DNA of 37,679 nt from an uncultured Alphaproteobacteria bacterium (GTDB lineage: Bacteria > Pseudomonadota > Alphaproteobacteria > HIMB59 > GCA-002718135), in assembly GCA_902595855.1 (NCBI GenBank), contig CACJRY010000011.1:1-37679 (forward strand), read 5' to 3'. How positions within the stretch are numbered: position 1 is the first letter of the stretch; each line of letters begins with the position of its first letter. Position numbers and translations under genes: made by a program. Positions 16,822 through 27,090 of this stretch are shown here, one piece after another. Below the pieces are notes generated by a model that did not search any database, had not been told where the DNA came from, and was given only the letters and a program-made list of their open reading frames with translations.

Positions 16822-17846
16822 AAAAATTATCACCATTAAATCAAAGACGTTTAAATAACTTTGTGTCCAATAAAAGAGGTCTTTACTCTTTTTGGATTTT
16901 TTTTATCTTATTCATTATTTCCTTATTTGCTGATTTTATAGCAAATGAAAAACCACTATTAGTAAAATATGAAAGTAAATTTTATTATCCTATTTTACAC
17001 TCATATTCAGAAACAACTTTTGGTGGTGATTTTGAAACAGAAGCTGACTACAGGGATCCATTTGTTAAAAAATTAATCAATGAATCTGGTTGGATGATAA
17101 TGCCAATTATTCCATATAAATATAATACAATAATACGTGACATTGATAGTCCCGCGCCATCACCACCAAGTAAAAAAAACTGGCTTGGAACCGATGATCA
17201 AGCAAGAGATGTTTTGTCAAGACTCATCTATGGTTTTAGAATATCAATACTTTTTGGATTTACATTAACTTTTTTCTCCATGATAATTGGTGTCTCAGCA
17301 GGTGCAATCCAAGGTTATTTTGGCGGCAAAACTGATCTATTTTTTCAACGATTTATGGAAATTTGGTCAGCAGTACCAACTTTGTATGTTTTAATTATTC
17401 TAGCAAGTGTTATTCAACCAAATTTTTGGTGGCTACTTATAATTTTATTACTTTTTAGTTGGATGGGATATGTAGGAGTAGTTAGGGCAGAATTTTTAAG
17501 GGCTAGAAACTTTGATTATATAAGAGCTGCAAAAGCGCTCGGGGTTAGTACATCAAAAATTATATTTAGGCACATGATTCCTAACGCAACAGTTGCAACT
17601 GTTACTTTTTTACCCTTCAGCCTAAGCGCTTCAGTTACCGCTTTATCAGGTTTAGATTTTTTAGGTTTTGGACTACCTCCTGGTTCTGCATCACTAGGTG
17701 AGATGGTAAACCAAGGTAGGAATAATTTGCAAGCACCTTGGCTAGGTTTAACTAGTTTTTTTACTTTAGGATTAATGCTTGGTCTTTTAGTGTTTATTGG
17801 TGAAGCAGTAAGAGATGCCCTAGATCCACGAAAGACTTTTAAATAA
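16818..17846 (+). CDS. yejE: Peptide ABC transporter permease YejE
   Basis: This second permease of the importer has 342 aa. It has an N-terminal membrane segment followed by a YejE-type periplasmic insert (about 45-110). WLGTDDQARDVLSRLIYGFRIS then opens the BPD_transp domain. The EAA motif is AAKALGVSTSKIIFRHMIPNA. The start overlaps yejB by 4 bases (ATGA), and yejF begins 1 base after the stop. Confidence 0.94.
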   Translation: MKKLSPLNQRRLNNFVSNKRGLYSFWIFFILFIISLFADFIANEKPLLVKYESKFYYPILHSYSETTFGGDFETEADYRDPFVKKLINESGWMIMPIIPYKYNTIIRDIDSPAPSPPSKKNWLGTDDQARDVLSRLIYGFRISILFGFTLTFFSMIIGVSAGAIQGYFGGKTDLFFQRFMEIWSAVPTLYVLIILASVIQPNFWWLLIILLLFSWMGYVGVVRAEFLRARNFDYIRAAKALGVSTSKIIFRHMIPNATVATVTFLPFSLSASVTALSGLDFLGFGLPPGSASLGEMVNQGRNNLQAPWLGLTSFFTLGLMLGLLVFIGEAVRDALDPRKTFK

Positions 17847-17847
17847 A

Positions 17848-19425
17848 ATGAATAATATTGTTTCAATAAAAAACTTAACAATCAGCTTTAAAAATAACAA
17901 ACGAGTAGTTAATGATGCTAATCTAGATATACCAAAAGGTAAAACTGTTGCAATTGTGGGTGAGTCAGGATCAGGTAAAACCTTAACAGCTTTAAGTGTT
18001 TTAAAATTATTGCCAGCTGGTGCAAAAATAGATCAAGGACATATAATATTTAATACAAAAGATTTACTAAAATTGCCCTTAAAAGAGATTGAAAAAATTA
18101 GAGGAAACAAAATTTCAACAATATTCCAAGAACCCATGTCGAGTTTAAATCCTTTGCATAAAATTGATAAACAAATCAAAGAAATTATAACAACCCACAA
18201 AGAAATTAGTTCTGAAAAACTTGACCAAATGGTTCTTCAATTGCTAAAAGAAGTAAATTTAGAAGATTTAGTAACTCGACCCAACATATACTCATATGAA
18301 CTATCAGGTGGGCAACGACAAAGAGTAATGATAGCAATGAGTATAGCTAATAATCCTGATTTATTAATAGCTGATGAACCTACCACTGCCTTAGATGTAA
18401 CAGTTCAACTTCAAATTTTAGAACTTTTGAAAAAAATTCAAGAAAAAAGAAAAATGTCAATTTTGTTTATTAGTCATGATCTTGGAGTGGTGAATAAAAT
18501 AGCTGACTATGTTTATGTTATGAAAGATGGGAAAATTATTGAGCACGGAAATAAAAAGAAAATATTTGAAACTCCACAAAATAATTATACCAAAGAGTTG
18601 GTAGGTTTTAAAAATTTAGTAAGGAAATCTAATTATAATAAACAATTAGAAGTACTAAACATTCAAAAACTTAAAGTATGGTATCCAATAAAAAAAGGTA
18701 TTTTTAAAAGAACTGTAGATTATGTAAAAGCTATTGATGATATAAATTTTAATTTATTTGAAAAGGAAACATTAGGAATAGTTGGCGAGTCTGGATCAGG
18801 AAAAACTTCTCTTGTTTTAGCAATATTAAAATTAATTTCATCGTCAGGAAAAATAAATTTTAAAAATATAAATTTAAATCAAATTAAAAAAAGTCAATTT
18901 AAAAATATTAGAAAAGATATACAAATAGTTTTTCAGGATCCATTTTCTTCATTGAGTCCCAGAATGAATATCTATGAAATATTATCAGAAGGTATAGATG
19001 TTCATTTTCCTTCATTCTCTGAGGTTGAAAAAAAAGAAATAATAAAAGACATATTAAGTGAAACAGGTATGAATTTTGAGAGAGATCATAATAAATATCC
19101 TCATGAATTCTCAGGGGGTCAAAGACAGAGAATTGCAATATCTCGAGCATTAATACTTAAACCTAAAGTATTAATTCTAGATGAGCCTACTTCAGCCTTA
19201 GATATAACTATCCAGAATCAAATATTGGATTTATTAAAAGATCTTCAAGAAAAATATTCTTTAAGTTATATTTTTATTAGTCATGATATGAATGTAATAA
19301 GATCTGTCTCGGATAAAGTTCTAGTTTTGAGATCAGGTAAATTAATTGAGTATGATATCGCAGAATCAGTATTTCAAAATCCTAAAAATGAATATACAAA
19401 AAATTTAATTCGATCAGTAATTTAA
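17848..19425 (+). CDS. yejF: Dual-domain peptide ABC transporter ATPase YejF
   Basis: This cytoplasmic ATPase of 525 aa carries two fused ABC domains, as in YejF. NBD1 has Walker A GESGSGKT, signature LSGGQRQR and Walker B LLIADEPT. NBD2 repeats them as GESGSGKTS, FSGGQRQR and LILDEPTSALD. Each half has the intact H-loop (SHDLGVV and SHDMNV). A single protein can therefore supply both nucleotide-binding sites. Its stop lies only 4 bases from the 3' end of the convergent tRNA-Ser gene. Confidence 0.95.
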   Translation: MNNIVSIKNLTISFKNNKRVVNDANLDIPKGKTVAIVGESGSGKTLTALSVLKLLPAGAKIDQGHIIFNTKDLLKLPLKEIEKIRGNKISTIFQEPMSSLNPLHKIDKQIKEIITTHKEISSEKLDQMVLQLLKEVNLEDLVTRPNIYSYELSGGQRQRVMIAMSIANNPDLLIADEPTTALDVTVQLQILELLKKIQEKRKMSILFISHDLGVVNKIADYVYVMKDGKIIEHGNKKKIFETPQNNYTKELVGFKNLVRKSNYNKQLEVLNIQKLKVWYPIKKGIFKRTVDYVKAIDDINFNLFEKETLGIVGESGSGKTSLVLAILKLISSSGKINFKNINLNQIKKSQFKNIRKDIQIVFQDPFSSLSPRMNIYEILSEGIDVHFPSFSEVEKKEIIKDILSETGMNFERDHNKYPHEFSGGQRQRIAISRALILKPKVLILDEPTSALDITIQNQILDLLKDLQEKYSLSYIFISHDMNVIRSVSDKVLVLRSGKLIEYDIAESVFQNPKNEYTKNLIRSVI

Positions 19426-19429
19426 TTAA

Positions 19430-19519
19430 TGGCGGAGAGAGAGGGATTCGAACCCTCGGTAGTATTGCTACTACACACGCTTTCCAAGCGTGCTGATTAA
19501 ACCGCTCTCACATCTCTCC
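19430..19519 (-). tRNA. tRNA-Ser (anticodon GGA)
   Basis: The minus strand folds as a class II tRNA. The 7-bp acceptor stem is GGAGAGA with TCTCTCC, the discriminator is G, and CCA is encoded in the gene. The anticodon arm is CACGCTTGGAAAGCGTG with the loop reading TTGGAAA, so the anticodon is GGA. A long serine-type variable arm (GTAGTAGCAATACTAC) and the T-loop GGTTCGAATCC complete it. It decodes UCC/UCU. Confidence 0.97.
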
Positions 19520-19649
19520 AGCTTAAATTTGTGTGATTTAGCACAATAAATTAGTAGTTGATAGAATTTCTTTTTAACTTATTTTGTGAAACAAGTGCTA
19601 GCAAACCTTTTTAAGGTTATTTATTTCTTCAAAAAAGTATCAAGTTAAT

Positions 19650-19680
19650 TTGTACTTTTAATATTTATGTATGCTATAAA
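19650..19680 (+). promoter_or_regulatory. Candidate promoter of the methyltransferase gene
   Basis: An extended -10 TGCTATAAA (19672-19680, hexamer TATAAA) is preceded by TTGTAC (19650-19655) at a 19-base spacing. It would give a leader of about 30 bases before ATG 19718. Confidence 0.4.
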
Positions 19681-19717
19681 AACCACTTAAAGAGAAAAAT
19701 TAAATTAATTCATATTA

Positions 19718-20419
19718 ATGTATAATAATCATTTAAAAAAAATTTTGAGTCAAAAAGATTTTAATCATTTGATCAATTCCGATTTTGCTAAATCAAGTTT
19801 TAGTCAATATGGAGAAGATTTAGTTATAAATAAGATTTTAAAAAATATATCTAATGGTAACTATTTAGATCTAGGCTCTTTTCACCCAATTCATTTCTCA
19901 AATACTTTTCTGCTGTATCTTAGAGGATGGAGAGGTGTAAATATTGATGGAAATAAAGATATGATTGAAATATCTAAAAAAATCAGACCTCTTGATAAAA
20001 ACATTTTTGCCTATCTATCAAATATAGAAAAAGAATGCTTTTATATAATTAATAAAAAACACCCAGCAATGAATAAAATTGCTGATAATGTTAATGATTT
20101 GCAGAATAATGAAAAATTTATAAAAATTAAAACAAAAACCTTAGACAATTTAATTGACTCACATGAAGAATTTTTAAAAAAACTCTATTATTTGAATATT
20201 GATTTAGAATTTATTGATAAATTAATAATAAAAGAATTTAATTTTTCAAAATATCGTCCATTATTAATTACAATAGAAATACACGATTTTGAGTTAAATA
20301 AAGATAATGAAATTTCAAGTTTCTTGAGAGAGCGCGATTATTGTTTTCATGGCTATCTAAACCCAACAGCATTTTTTTTAGATAATAAATTTAAAAAAGA
20401 TGAATTTATTTTATTATAA
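19718..20419 (+). CDS. FkbM-family methyltransferase
   Basis: This is a 233 aa SAM-dependent methyltransferase-like protein. FSQYGEDLVINKIL at 29-42 is the usual entry to FkbM domains. Next comes a motif I-like LDLGSFHP and a second strand ending in INIDG-like VNIDGN. DNLID and LNIDLE, with an acidic strand end, match the FkbM motif (..IDVEG..). FkbM enzymes O-methylate sugars of surface polysaccharides or secondary metabolites. It stands alone between the tRNA and convergent lepA (20-base gap). Composition is very AT-rich with many lysine and asparagine codons, as in accessory envelope genes. Confidence 0.75.
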   Translation: MYNNHLKKILSQKDFNHLINSDFAKSSFSQYGEDLVINKILKNISNGNYLDLGSFHPIHFSNTFLLYLRGWRGVNIDGNKDMIEISKKIRPLDKNIFAYLSNIEKECFYIINKKHPAMNKIADNVNDLQNNEKFIKIKTKTLDNLIDSHEEFLKKLYYLNIDLEFIDKLIIKEFNFSKYRPLLITIEIHDFELNKDNEISSFLRERDYCFHGYLNPTAFFLDNKFKKDEFILL

Positions 20420-20439
20420 AATTTATTAATTTATTTACT

Positions 20440-22242
20440 TTAGTTTTCATTCATTTTTAGTGCATTTAAAAAGGCATTCTGAGGTATGTCAACTTTTCCA
20501 AATTGCCTCATACGTTTTTTTCCTTTTTTCTGCTTATCCAAGAGTTTATTTTTTCTTGTTACATCACCACCATATAATTTTTGTGTGACATCTTTCCTAA
20601 ATGAAGCAACTGTTTCTCTCGCAATAATTTTTCCACCTATTGCAGCTTGAATTGCTACCTTAAATTGCTGTCTTGGAATTAGGTCTTTTAAACGTTCACA
20701 CAATGCTCTACCTCTCTGCTGAGATCTTTCCCTATGAACAATTAAAGATAAGGCGTCAACAGGATCACCATTAATCATAATACTTACTTTCACTAAATCA
20801 TTCACCTCATAACCAATTAACTCATAATCAAAACTTGCATATCCTTTAGTGATTGATTTTAATCGATCATAAAAATCAAAGACTACTTCATTAAGCGGTA
20901 ATTTATATTCTACCATTGCTCGTGTTCCTGCATAATTGAGGTTAAGTTGAATACCTCTTTTAGATGTACATAATTCTAAAACTGCTCCCAGATATTCATC
21001 TGGCACAATAATCGTAGCTTTAATCCATGGCTCTTCTATAGACTCAATTCGAACAGGATCAGGCATATCCGTTGGATTGTGAAGATCAACTACTGATCCA
21101 TCTTTCATATTTATTTTATACACAACCGATGGTGCAGTAGTAACAAGTTCAAGATTAAATTCTAAATCAAACCTGTCTCTAATTATTTCAAGGTGAAGTA
21201 ATCCCAAAAAACCACATCGAAATCCGTAACCTAGTGCAGGACTAACTTCTGGCTCATATGAAAAACTTGAGTCATTTAATGCAAGCTTAACCATGCTATC
21301 ACGCAAATGCTCATAATCATCTGAGTCAACTGGAAACATACCACAAAAAACAACTGGTTGAGATGGCTTAAAACCTGGAAGGGCTTCAGGTGTTGGATGT
21401 TTTTCTTCCGTAATTGTGTCACCAACTTTGCAGTCAGAAACACTTTTAATACCTGAGTTAATAAATCCAATTTCTCCAGGACCAAGAGTGTCTACTTCCG
21501 TTGGTTTAGGTGAAAATATACCTACCCTATCTATAGTATGCGTAACTCCCGCAGCCATAAATCTAATTTTTTGACTTTTTTTAAGCTGACCATTTATTAC
21601 TCGTACTAAAACAATCACTCCAAGATAACTATCGTACCAACTATCAACAAGCATACACTTAAGAGGCTCATTTAATTCTCCCTTTGGAGAAGGAAGTTTG
21701 GCTACTATTTTTTCTAATAAGTCTTCTACTCCTTGACCAGTTTTTGCTGATACTAAAGATGCATCTGAAGAGTCTATACCTAGAACTTCTTCAATCTGTT
21801 CTTTAATTTTTTCAGGTTCAGATGATGGCAGGTCTGCTTTATTTAGTACTGGTAAAATTTCATGATCATTGTTAATTGCTTGATATGCATTAGCAAGCGT
21901 TTGCGCTTCAACACCTTGTGTAGAGTCAACAATTAATAAAGAGCTTTCACATGCAGCCAAAGATCTTGATACTTCATAAGAAAAATCTACGTGCCCAGGT
22001 GTATCCATAATATTTAAAATATATTTTCTTCCATCCTTTGCGGTATAGTTTAGCCGAACTGTTTGTGCCTTAATTGTAATTCCACGTTCCCTTTCAAGTT
22101 CCATAGAATCTAGGACTTGCTCCTTCATTTCTCTATCTGTTAATCCTCCACAAAATTGAATCAATCTATCCGCTAATGTCGATTTACCATGATCAATATG
22201 CGCAACTATAGAAAAATTTCTTATACTTGAGAGTTCTTTCAT
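20440..22242 (-). CDS. lepA: Elongation factor 4 (LepA)
   Basis: This ribosome-associated GTPase promotes back-translocation or assists 30S maturation. The 600 aa product has G1 AHIDHGKS (14-21), the G2 region [18 protein letters not shown] and NKADLP. The EF4-specific C-terminal domain ends in [15 protein letters not shown]. It is translated from a TAATG overlap with the pheT stop, making it the last gene of the infC-to-lepA run. Confidence 0.97.
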   Translation of the reverse strand: MKELSSIRNFSIVAHIDHGKSTLADRLIQFCGGLTDREMKEQVLDSMELERERGITIKAQTVRLNYTAKDGRKYILNIMDTPGHVDFSYEVSRSLAACESSLLIVDSTQGVEAQTLANAYQAINNDHEILPVLNKADLPSSEPEKIKEQIEEVLGIDSSDASLVSAKTGQGVEDLLEKIVAKLPSPKGELNEPLKCMLVDSWYDSYLGVIVLVRVINGQLKKSQKIRFMAAGVTHTIDRVGIFSPKPTEVDTLGPGEIGFINSGIKSVSDCKVGDTITEEKHPTPEALPGFKPSQPVVFCGMFPVDSDDYEHLRDSMVKLALNDSSFSYEPEVSPALGYGFRCGFLGLLHLEIIRDRFDLEFNLELVTTAPSVVYKINMKDGSVVDLHNPTDMPDPVRIESIEEPWIKATIIVPDEYLGAVLELCTSKRGIQLNLNYAGTRAMVEYKLPLNEVVFDFYDRLKSITKGYASFDYELIGYEVNDLVKVSIMINGDPVDALSLIVHRERSQQRGRALCERLKDLIPRQQFKVAIQAAIGGKIIARETVASFRKDVTQKLYGGDVTRKNKLLDKQKKGKKRMRQFGKVDIPQNAFLNALKMNEN

Positions 22243-24638
22243 TACTTTCTCAATGATGCTTCAAAGCTGGTGATAACTGTATCAATAATTTGATTAGATA
22301 GATTTTCTATCTCTTCATCACTAAAAGTTTTTTCAATTGGTTGTAATAAAACTCTGATTGCAATACTTTTTAAGTCAGATTCAATTTTTTCACCTTCATA
22401 AACATCAAAAATTGAAACCTTTTCTATAACTTTTTTATCTATTTTTTTAATTTTATTTATTATATCATTAGCTTTTACTGATTTTGGAAATAAAAAAGCA
22501 AAATCTCTCTCAACCATCTGATAGGGATTGTTATCAAAAGCAGAAATAGTTGATGTTTTTTTTGTTAAAAATTGAGCCAATGTGTCTGTGAAAATTTCAA
22601 AAGCAACAACTGAATGCCTAATATCGAGAGATTGTAATAAAATTGGATTTAGTTCTCCAAAATTTGCGAGTATATTTTTTCCAATTCGTAGTAATGATGA
22701 TTTACCAGGATGAAAAATTTTATTCTTTATATTTTCATAAAGAAGATTGTCTACAGGCACATTTAAAGCTTTTAATATTTGCATAAGATCTGATTTTATA
22801 GCAAACACATCAAAATCGTGATTTATAGAATTCCAATTTCCTCCATTTATATTTCCATACCCTATTGCTGTTGCAACGTTAGTTTGTTTATTTTTTAATG
22901 AAGTAGCAAATATTGGGCCAACTTCAAATAGTTTACCACTATTAATAATTTTTGACTTATTTAAATTAATTGCATTTAACAAATTTGGAATATTAGATGG
23001 TCGCATTACTTTTAGATCAGAGCTAATAGGATTTTTAATTTCTATGACATCTGTAGAAACTAATTTAGCAGCTATTTCGTCCATAAAAGACCATGTCACT
23101 GCTTCAAGATAACCTTGGTTAGCTATTACTCTTTTAATTTTATAAAAAGACTTAAGTTCAGGGCTTAAGATATTTTTCTTATTATGTATATCATTCACAT
23201 CAGTAAGAGGTATTTTATCAAAGCCATAAATTCTAATAATTTCTTCAACGATATCTGCTTCTCCTTCGATGTCTAGTCTAAAACTTGGAACAAGTATTTC
23301 AAAGATATTATTTTTTTCTACAATATTAAAACCTAAAGACTCTAAAATTGATTTTTGCTTATCATTTTTAATGTCTAAACCTCCAAGAGATTTAACTTTG
23401 TTTGTATTAAAAGTTATTTTAGACTCTTTATTATCTAAAACGTTAGTTTGCACGAGTTCACTAACTTCACCACCACATAAATCACTAATCATACTAGTAG
23501 CTGCATCTACTCCCCATTCAATTGAGTGTGGATCTATTCCTCTCTCAAATCTATACCTGGCATCACTTTGCAGTTTAAGATGTCTTCCAGTTTTAGTAAC
23601 TGAAATTGGATCAAATAATGCAACTTCTAAGAAAACATTTTTAGTATTAAGGCTGCAACCACTATCAAGACCACCCATGACACCACCAACTCCATGAAGT
23701 TGTTGATTGTCGGAAATTACAATCATATCTGCAGTACATTCTCTTTTTTCTTCATCAAGAGTCAAACAAGTTTCATTTTTCTTAGCAAAACGCATTTTAA
23801 GATTACCATCTATTTTATCTGCATCATACACATGCAAAGGTCTTCCTAAATCATACGTAATGTAATTAGTAATATCAACCAAAGCAGAGATTGGTCTTAA
23901 CCCAATTGCTTTTAATCTTTGTTGAAGCCATGCTGGGCTTTCTTTATTGATAACATTTTTAAAATATCTACCAGCAACTCCAGGACAAAGATATTCTTCA
24001 TCGCCACTAAAAGCTTTTTCCCACTTAATAGGACTTTTGAAAGTACCTTGGATACTTTTTATAAGAGCATTTTCTTTTAGAGTTCCTAATCCTGCAGCAG
24101 CTAAGTCTCTTGCAATTCCCCTAACAGATAAGCAATCCCCTCTATTTGGAGTAATATTTATTTCTATAACTGGATCATCAAGATTAAATACTTCAATAAA
24201 TTTTTCACCAATTTTATGTTTTGTATCAACTTCGATAATACCATCATGCTCATCTGATATTCCCATTTCTCTCTCAGAAACAAGCATACCACAAGACTCA
24301 ACTCCTCTTATTTTAGATTTTTTTAATTTTATTCCTGTGCCTGGAATAAAACTATTTTCAGGCGCAAAAATACCTTTCATTCCTGTACGAGCATTTGGTG
24401 CTCCGCAGACTACTTGAAAAGTTCCATCAATAGTTTTTACACTACATACTTTAAGTCTATCTGCATCTGGATGCTGTTCTGCTTTTAAAACCTCAGCAAC
24501 TGTAAAGTCATTGAAAGTTTTCGATTTATCTTCAACATTTTCTATTTCTAAACCAATATTTGTAAGAGTTTCAACGATAGTATCTAAATTTTTTGAGGTA
24601 TCTAAATGATCTTTTAGCCAGTTAAGTGTAAATTTCAT
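22242..24638 (-). CDS. pheT: Phenylalanine-tRNA ligase beta subunit
   Basis: This is the beta chain of the alpha2beta2 synthetase, 798 aa, the usual length. The N-terminus ([12 protein letters not shown]) leads into the EMAP-like tRNA-binding domain (about 40-150, [18 protein letters not shown]). B3/B4 editing, B5 and catalytic-like domains follow. The C-terminal FDX-ACB anticodon-binding domain begins near 705 (FPxSVKANDI-like). It starts 7 bases after pheS and shares one base with lepA. Confidence 0.97.
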   Translation of the reverse strand: MKFTLNWLKDHLDTSKNLDTIVETLTNIGLEIENVEDKSKTFNDFTVAEVLKAEQHPDADRLKVCSVKTIDGTFQVVCGAPNARTGMKGIFAPENSFIPGTGIKLKKSKIRGVESCGMLVSEREMGISDEHDGIIEVDTKHKIGEKFIEVFNLDDPVIEINITPNRGDCLSVRGIARDLAAAGLGTLKENALIKSIQGTFKSPIKWEKAFSGDEEYLCPGVAGRYFKNVINKESPAWLQQRLKAIGLRPISALVDITNYITYDLGRPLHVYDADKIDGNLKMRFAKKNETCLTLDEEKRECTADMIVISDNQQLHGVGGVMGGLDSGCSLNTKNVFLEVALFDPISVTKTGRHLKLQSDARYRFERGIDPHSIEWGVDAATSMISDLCGGEVSELVQTNVLDNKESKITFNTNKVKSLGGLDIKNDKQKSILESLGFNIVEKNNIFEILVPSFRLDIEGEADIVEEIIRIYGFDKIPLTDVNDIHNKKNILSPELKSFYKIKRVIANQGYLEAVTWSFMDEIAAKLVSTDVIEIKNPISSDLKVMRPSNIPNLLNAINLNKSKIINSGKLFEVGPIFATSLKNKQTNVATAIGYGNINGGNWNSINHDFDVFAIKSDLMQILKALNVPVDNLLYENIKNKIFHPGKSSLLRIGKNILANFGELNPILLQSLDIRHSVVAFEIFTDTLAQFLTKKTSTISAFDNNPYQMVERDFAFLFPKSVKANDIINKIKKIDKKVIEKVSIFDVYEGEKIESDLKSIAIRVLLQPIEKTFSDEEIENLSNQIIDTVITSFEASLRK

Positions 24639-24645
24639 TTTAGTT

Positions 24646-25707
24646 TTAAACCTCTGCTTTATTCCTAAGATCTAGTGGTGAAAAACCATAATGATCTAAC
24701 CACTTAATATTTAAGTCAAATAAACCTCGCATATCGGTAATACCGTATTTGAGCATCGATAATCTTTCTATTCCCATTCCAAATGCAAAGCCCTGGTACA
24801 CCGAGGAGTCAATATTACAATTCTCTAAAACCTTTGGATTGACCATACCGCATCCTAAAATTTCTAACCATTCATCACCCTCGCCAATTTTTAAAACATT
24901 ATTTTTTTTGGTAAAAGCAACATCCATTTCTGCGCTTGGTTCAGTAAACGGAAAATAACTCGGTCTAAAACGGTACTTTAAATTTTCAATCTCAAAAAAG
25001 TCTTTTAAAAAAGTAATCAGGGTAGATTTTAAATCTGCCATGGTCGCATCTTTATTTACTACTAACCCTTCTACTTGATGAAACATTGGTGTGTGAGTTG
25101 AGTCTGAGTCACTCCTGTATGTTCTTCCGGGAACGATTATTTTTATAGGTGGTTTTGTTTTCAGCATTGTTCTTACTTGGACAGGACTAGTATGCGTTCT
25201 TAATACATTCTCTTCACCATCACTATTTTGTACATAAAAAGTATCTTGCATTTCACGAGCTGGATGATGAGGGGGGATATTCAAAGCAGAAAAATTATTA
25301 AAATCACTCTCAATATCTGGTCCCGCTTCAACTGAATAATTTAAATTACCAAAAATCTCTATAATACTAAAAATTGTTTGAGAAATAGGATGAATTTTTC
25401 CATTAATAATTTCTAGTTGAGGTAAGGTGACGTCAATATTTTCGTTTTGTAGTTTTTTTTCTATTTCCTGATTTTCAATAAAAGATTTTTGATTATCAAT
25501 GGCCTCTTCAATAACAGATTTAAGTTTATTTAATTCCTGACCTTTAAGTTTTCTCTCATCAATAGAAAGCTTTCCTAAAAGCTTCATTTCGGATGGAATT
25601 AATCCTTTTTTGCCAAGATACTCAAGACGTATGCCTTCAACCTCTTGAAGTTTTTTACAACTTTCAATTCTTTTTTTAATATCTACAGCATCAACTGATA
25701 AAGCCAT
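24646..25707 (-). CDS. pheS: Phenylalanine-tRNA ligase alpha subunit
   Basis: This is the catalytic chain of PheRS, 353 aa. It has an N-terminal coiled coil for tRNA contact, then class II motif 2 (THTPMFHQVEGLVV) and motif 3 (GFAFGMGIERLSMLKYGI). HPAREMQDTFYV is the diagnostic PheS signature. It follows rplT by 31 bases. Confidence 0.97.
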   Translation of the reverse strand: MALSVDAVDIKKRIESCKKLQEVEGIRLEYLGKKGLIPSEMKLLGKLSIDERKLKGQELNKLKSVIEEAIDNQKSFIENQEIEKKLQNENIDVTLPQLEIINGKIHPISQTIFSIIEIFGNLNYSVEAGPDIESDFNNFSALNIPPHHPAREMQDTFYVQNSDGEENVLRTHTSPVQVRTMLKTKPPIKIIVPGRTYRSDSDSTHTPMFHQVEGLVVNKDATMADLKSTLITFLKDFFEIENLKYRFRPSYFPFTEPSAEMDVAFTKKNNVLKIGEGDEWLEILGCGMVNPKVLENCNIDSSVYQGFAFGMGIERLSMLKYGITDMRGLFDLNIKWLDHYGFSPLDLRNKAEV

Positions 25708-25738
25708 ATTGTTAGTATAAATTATTAAAAATTAAATA

Positions 25739-26092
25739 CTAGTTAGCTGATTGAGCTTTTTCAACTAAAGCCTTAAATGCATCTGGTTGATTAACTGCCA
25801 ATTCAGCTAAGATTTTTCTATCGATTTCCACAGATGATTTTTTTAGACCGGCAATAAACTGAGAATAGGTCATTCCGTGCATTCTCACGCCTGCATTAAT
25901 TCGCTGAATCCATAAACCTCTAAAATCGCTTTTTCTTTTTCTACGATCACGGTATGCATATTGCATGCCACGCTCAACTGCTTGCACGGCAACTCTAAAT
26001 ACATTTTTTCTTCTTCCGTAATAACCTTTGGCTCTTTTTAGTACTTTTTTATGTCTTGCTCTTGCGGTAACGCCTCTTGAAACTCTTGCCAT
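25739..26092 (-). CDS. rplT: 50S ribosomal protein L20
   Basis: This is an rRNA-binding early assembly protein of 117 aa. It has the highly basic N-terminal tail ([19 protein letters not shown]) and the [32 protein letters not shown] and [10 protein letters not shown] blocks of L20. L20 is known in other bacteria to repress its own operon by binding the mRNA leader; see the hairpin at 26327-26351. Confidence 0.98.
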   Translation of the reverse strand: MARVSRGVTARARHKKVLKRAKGYYGRRKNVFRVAVQAVERGMQYAYRDRRKRKSDFRGLWIQRINAGVRMHGMTYSQFIAGLKKSSVEIDRKILAELAVNQPDAFKALVEKAQSAN

Positions 26093-26101
26093 TGTAAACT
26101 C

Positions 26102-26302
26102 CTATTTATTGTAAGGCAGCATATGATCTATAAGCGCACTGTCACCTGGTGACATAATCGCTGATCGTTTTGTGCTACGTATAAATTTATTTGATCTTTT
26201 GCTCATACCGTGTCTTTTTCCAGCCGGCTTGAACTTGATCTTTCCAGTTCCAGTTCTAGAGAAACGTTTTTTTAAACTACTTTTCGTTTTAAGCTTGGGC
26301 AT
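26102..26302 (-). CDS. rpmI: 50S ribosomal protein L35
   Basis: This basic ribosomal protein of 66 aa has the typical [21 protein letters not shown] start, the [12 protein letters not shown] core and the LPYNK end. An AAGGAG ribosome-binding site lies 9 bases before the ATG. The 100-base gap to infC contains a GC-rich hairpin. Confidence 0.97.
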   Translation of the reverse strand: MPKLKTKSSLKKRFSRTGTGKIKFKPAGKRHGMSKRSNKFIRSTKRSAIMSPGDSALIDHMLPYNK

Positions 26303-26326
26303 TCTATACTCCTTGTTAAATTAACC

Positions 26327-26351
26327 GCTAGGCTGCCCCGCAGGCCATAGC
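26327..26351 (-). promoter_or_regulatory. GC-rich hairpin in the rpmI leader, possible L20 control site
   Basis: In the infC-rpmI spacer the transcript can fold GCUAUGGCCUGC-GGG-GCAGCCUAGC. That gives stems of 4, 2 and 4 bp separated by two single-base bulges, with a 3-base loop. GC content is far above the surroundings. L20 autoregulates its operon through rRNA-mimicking leader structures in E. coli and Bacillus, and this position fits. The fold was derived by eye. Confidence 0.45.
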
Positions 26352-26403
26352 TAGTGTAGGTGGTCTTATAGTGATATTTGTTTAAGAATCAATGAGTAAG
26401 TAA

Positions 26404-26943
26404 TTATTTAGCAACTTGAGGAACCAAGATCATCATAATTTGTTTGCCCTCAGATTTTGGCGGAACTTCTACTTTTGCGTATTCTACAACTTCCTCAGTG
26501 AGTTTTTTTAACAGATCAAAACCTAAATTTTGATGCTCCATCTCTCTACCTCTAAATCGCATAGATACTTTTACTTTATTTCCACCACCTATAAACTTGG
26601 ATAGGGCTTTAACCTTAACGTTGTAGTCATGCGTATCTATTCCAGGCCGCATTTTAATTTCTTTTACTTCAATTGTTTTTTGTTTCTTTTTGGCCTCTTT
26701 TTTACTTTTTTGCTCTTTGTATTTAAGTTTACCATAATCGATTATTTTACATACAGGTGGGTTAGCAGCTGGTGATACTTCAACGAGATCAAAGCCTTCA
26801 TCTTCTGCATGATTTAGTGCCTCTCTAATACTAATGATGCCTAGCTGCTTTCCAGTGCTTGAAATAACACGTACTTCGCTGGCAGTAATCTGCTCATTAG
26901 TCCTTGGACCAGTATTCTTCTTTGCTCTGAAATTTACTGCCAA
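26404..26943 (-). CDS. infC: Translation initiation factor IF-3, non-AUG start
   Basis: IF-3 (179 aa) keeps ribosomal subunits apart and checks start codons. The N-domain has RTNEQI..SEVRVIS and DLVEVSPAANPPVCKIIDYGK, the linker is KEQKSKKEAKKKQKTIEVKEIKMRPG, and the C-domain has KVKVSMRFRGREM. There is no AUG upstream of the conserved N-terminus. The frame is closed by UAG at 26970-26968, and the only near-start codons are AUA (26949) and UUG (26943). I take UUG. Rare infC starts (AUU in E. coli) are the basis of IF-3 self-repression, so this fits the family. No Shine-Dalgarno is obvious. Confidence 0.95.
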   Translation of the reverse strand: MAVNFRAKKNTGPRTNEQITASEVRVISSTGKQLGIISIREALNHAEDEGFDLVEVSPAANPPVCKIIDYGKLKYKEQKSKKEAKKKQKTIEVKEIKMRPGIDTHDYNVKVKALSKFIGGGNKVKVSMRFRGREMEHQNLGFDLLKKLTEEVVEYAKVEVPPKSEGKQIMMILVPQVAK

Positions 26944-27019
26944 AACTATTAATTTAAGTGGATTAAGCTATTGATAAATAGCATATTAGGAATTGAATAT
27001 TTTTTTCATATTTTCTAGA

Positions 27020-27047
27020 GATATAATGAAATTGAAATTAAATTCAA
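27020..27047 (-). promoter_or_regulatory. Candidate promoter of the infC operon
   Basis: On the minus strand TTGAAT (27047-27042) and TATATC (27025-27020) are spaced by 16 bases, about 75 bases upstream of the infC start. A plus-strand TATAAT at 27022-27027 overlaps this -10 and could serve the 27091 gene. Confidence 0.4.
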
Positions 27048-27090
27048 GGTCTGTTTTTTAAAAAAAAGGTTAAATTGTAAGTAAAAATAA

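Noticed and set aside
17516-17881. 121-codon minus-strand frame opposite yejE
   Set aside because: It is an antisense shadow of a clear permease gene; the composition looks like reversed membrane-protein codons.
19605-19619. AACCT/AGGTT hairpin upstream of the FkbM gene
   Set aside because: The stem is too short, the loop is AT-rich and there is no defined T-tract in either direction.
19430-20419. tRNA-Ser as an integration site for a mobile element carrying the FkbM gene
   Set aside because: No integrase and no duplicated tRNA 3' end was found nearby; the tRNA's own 3' end faces yejF, not the FkbM gene.
23269-24417. Open frames of 142 and 156 codons on the plus strand opposite pheT
   Set aside because: They are antisense shadows of a well-supported gene, without recognisable domains or ribosome-binding sites.
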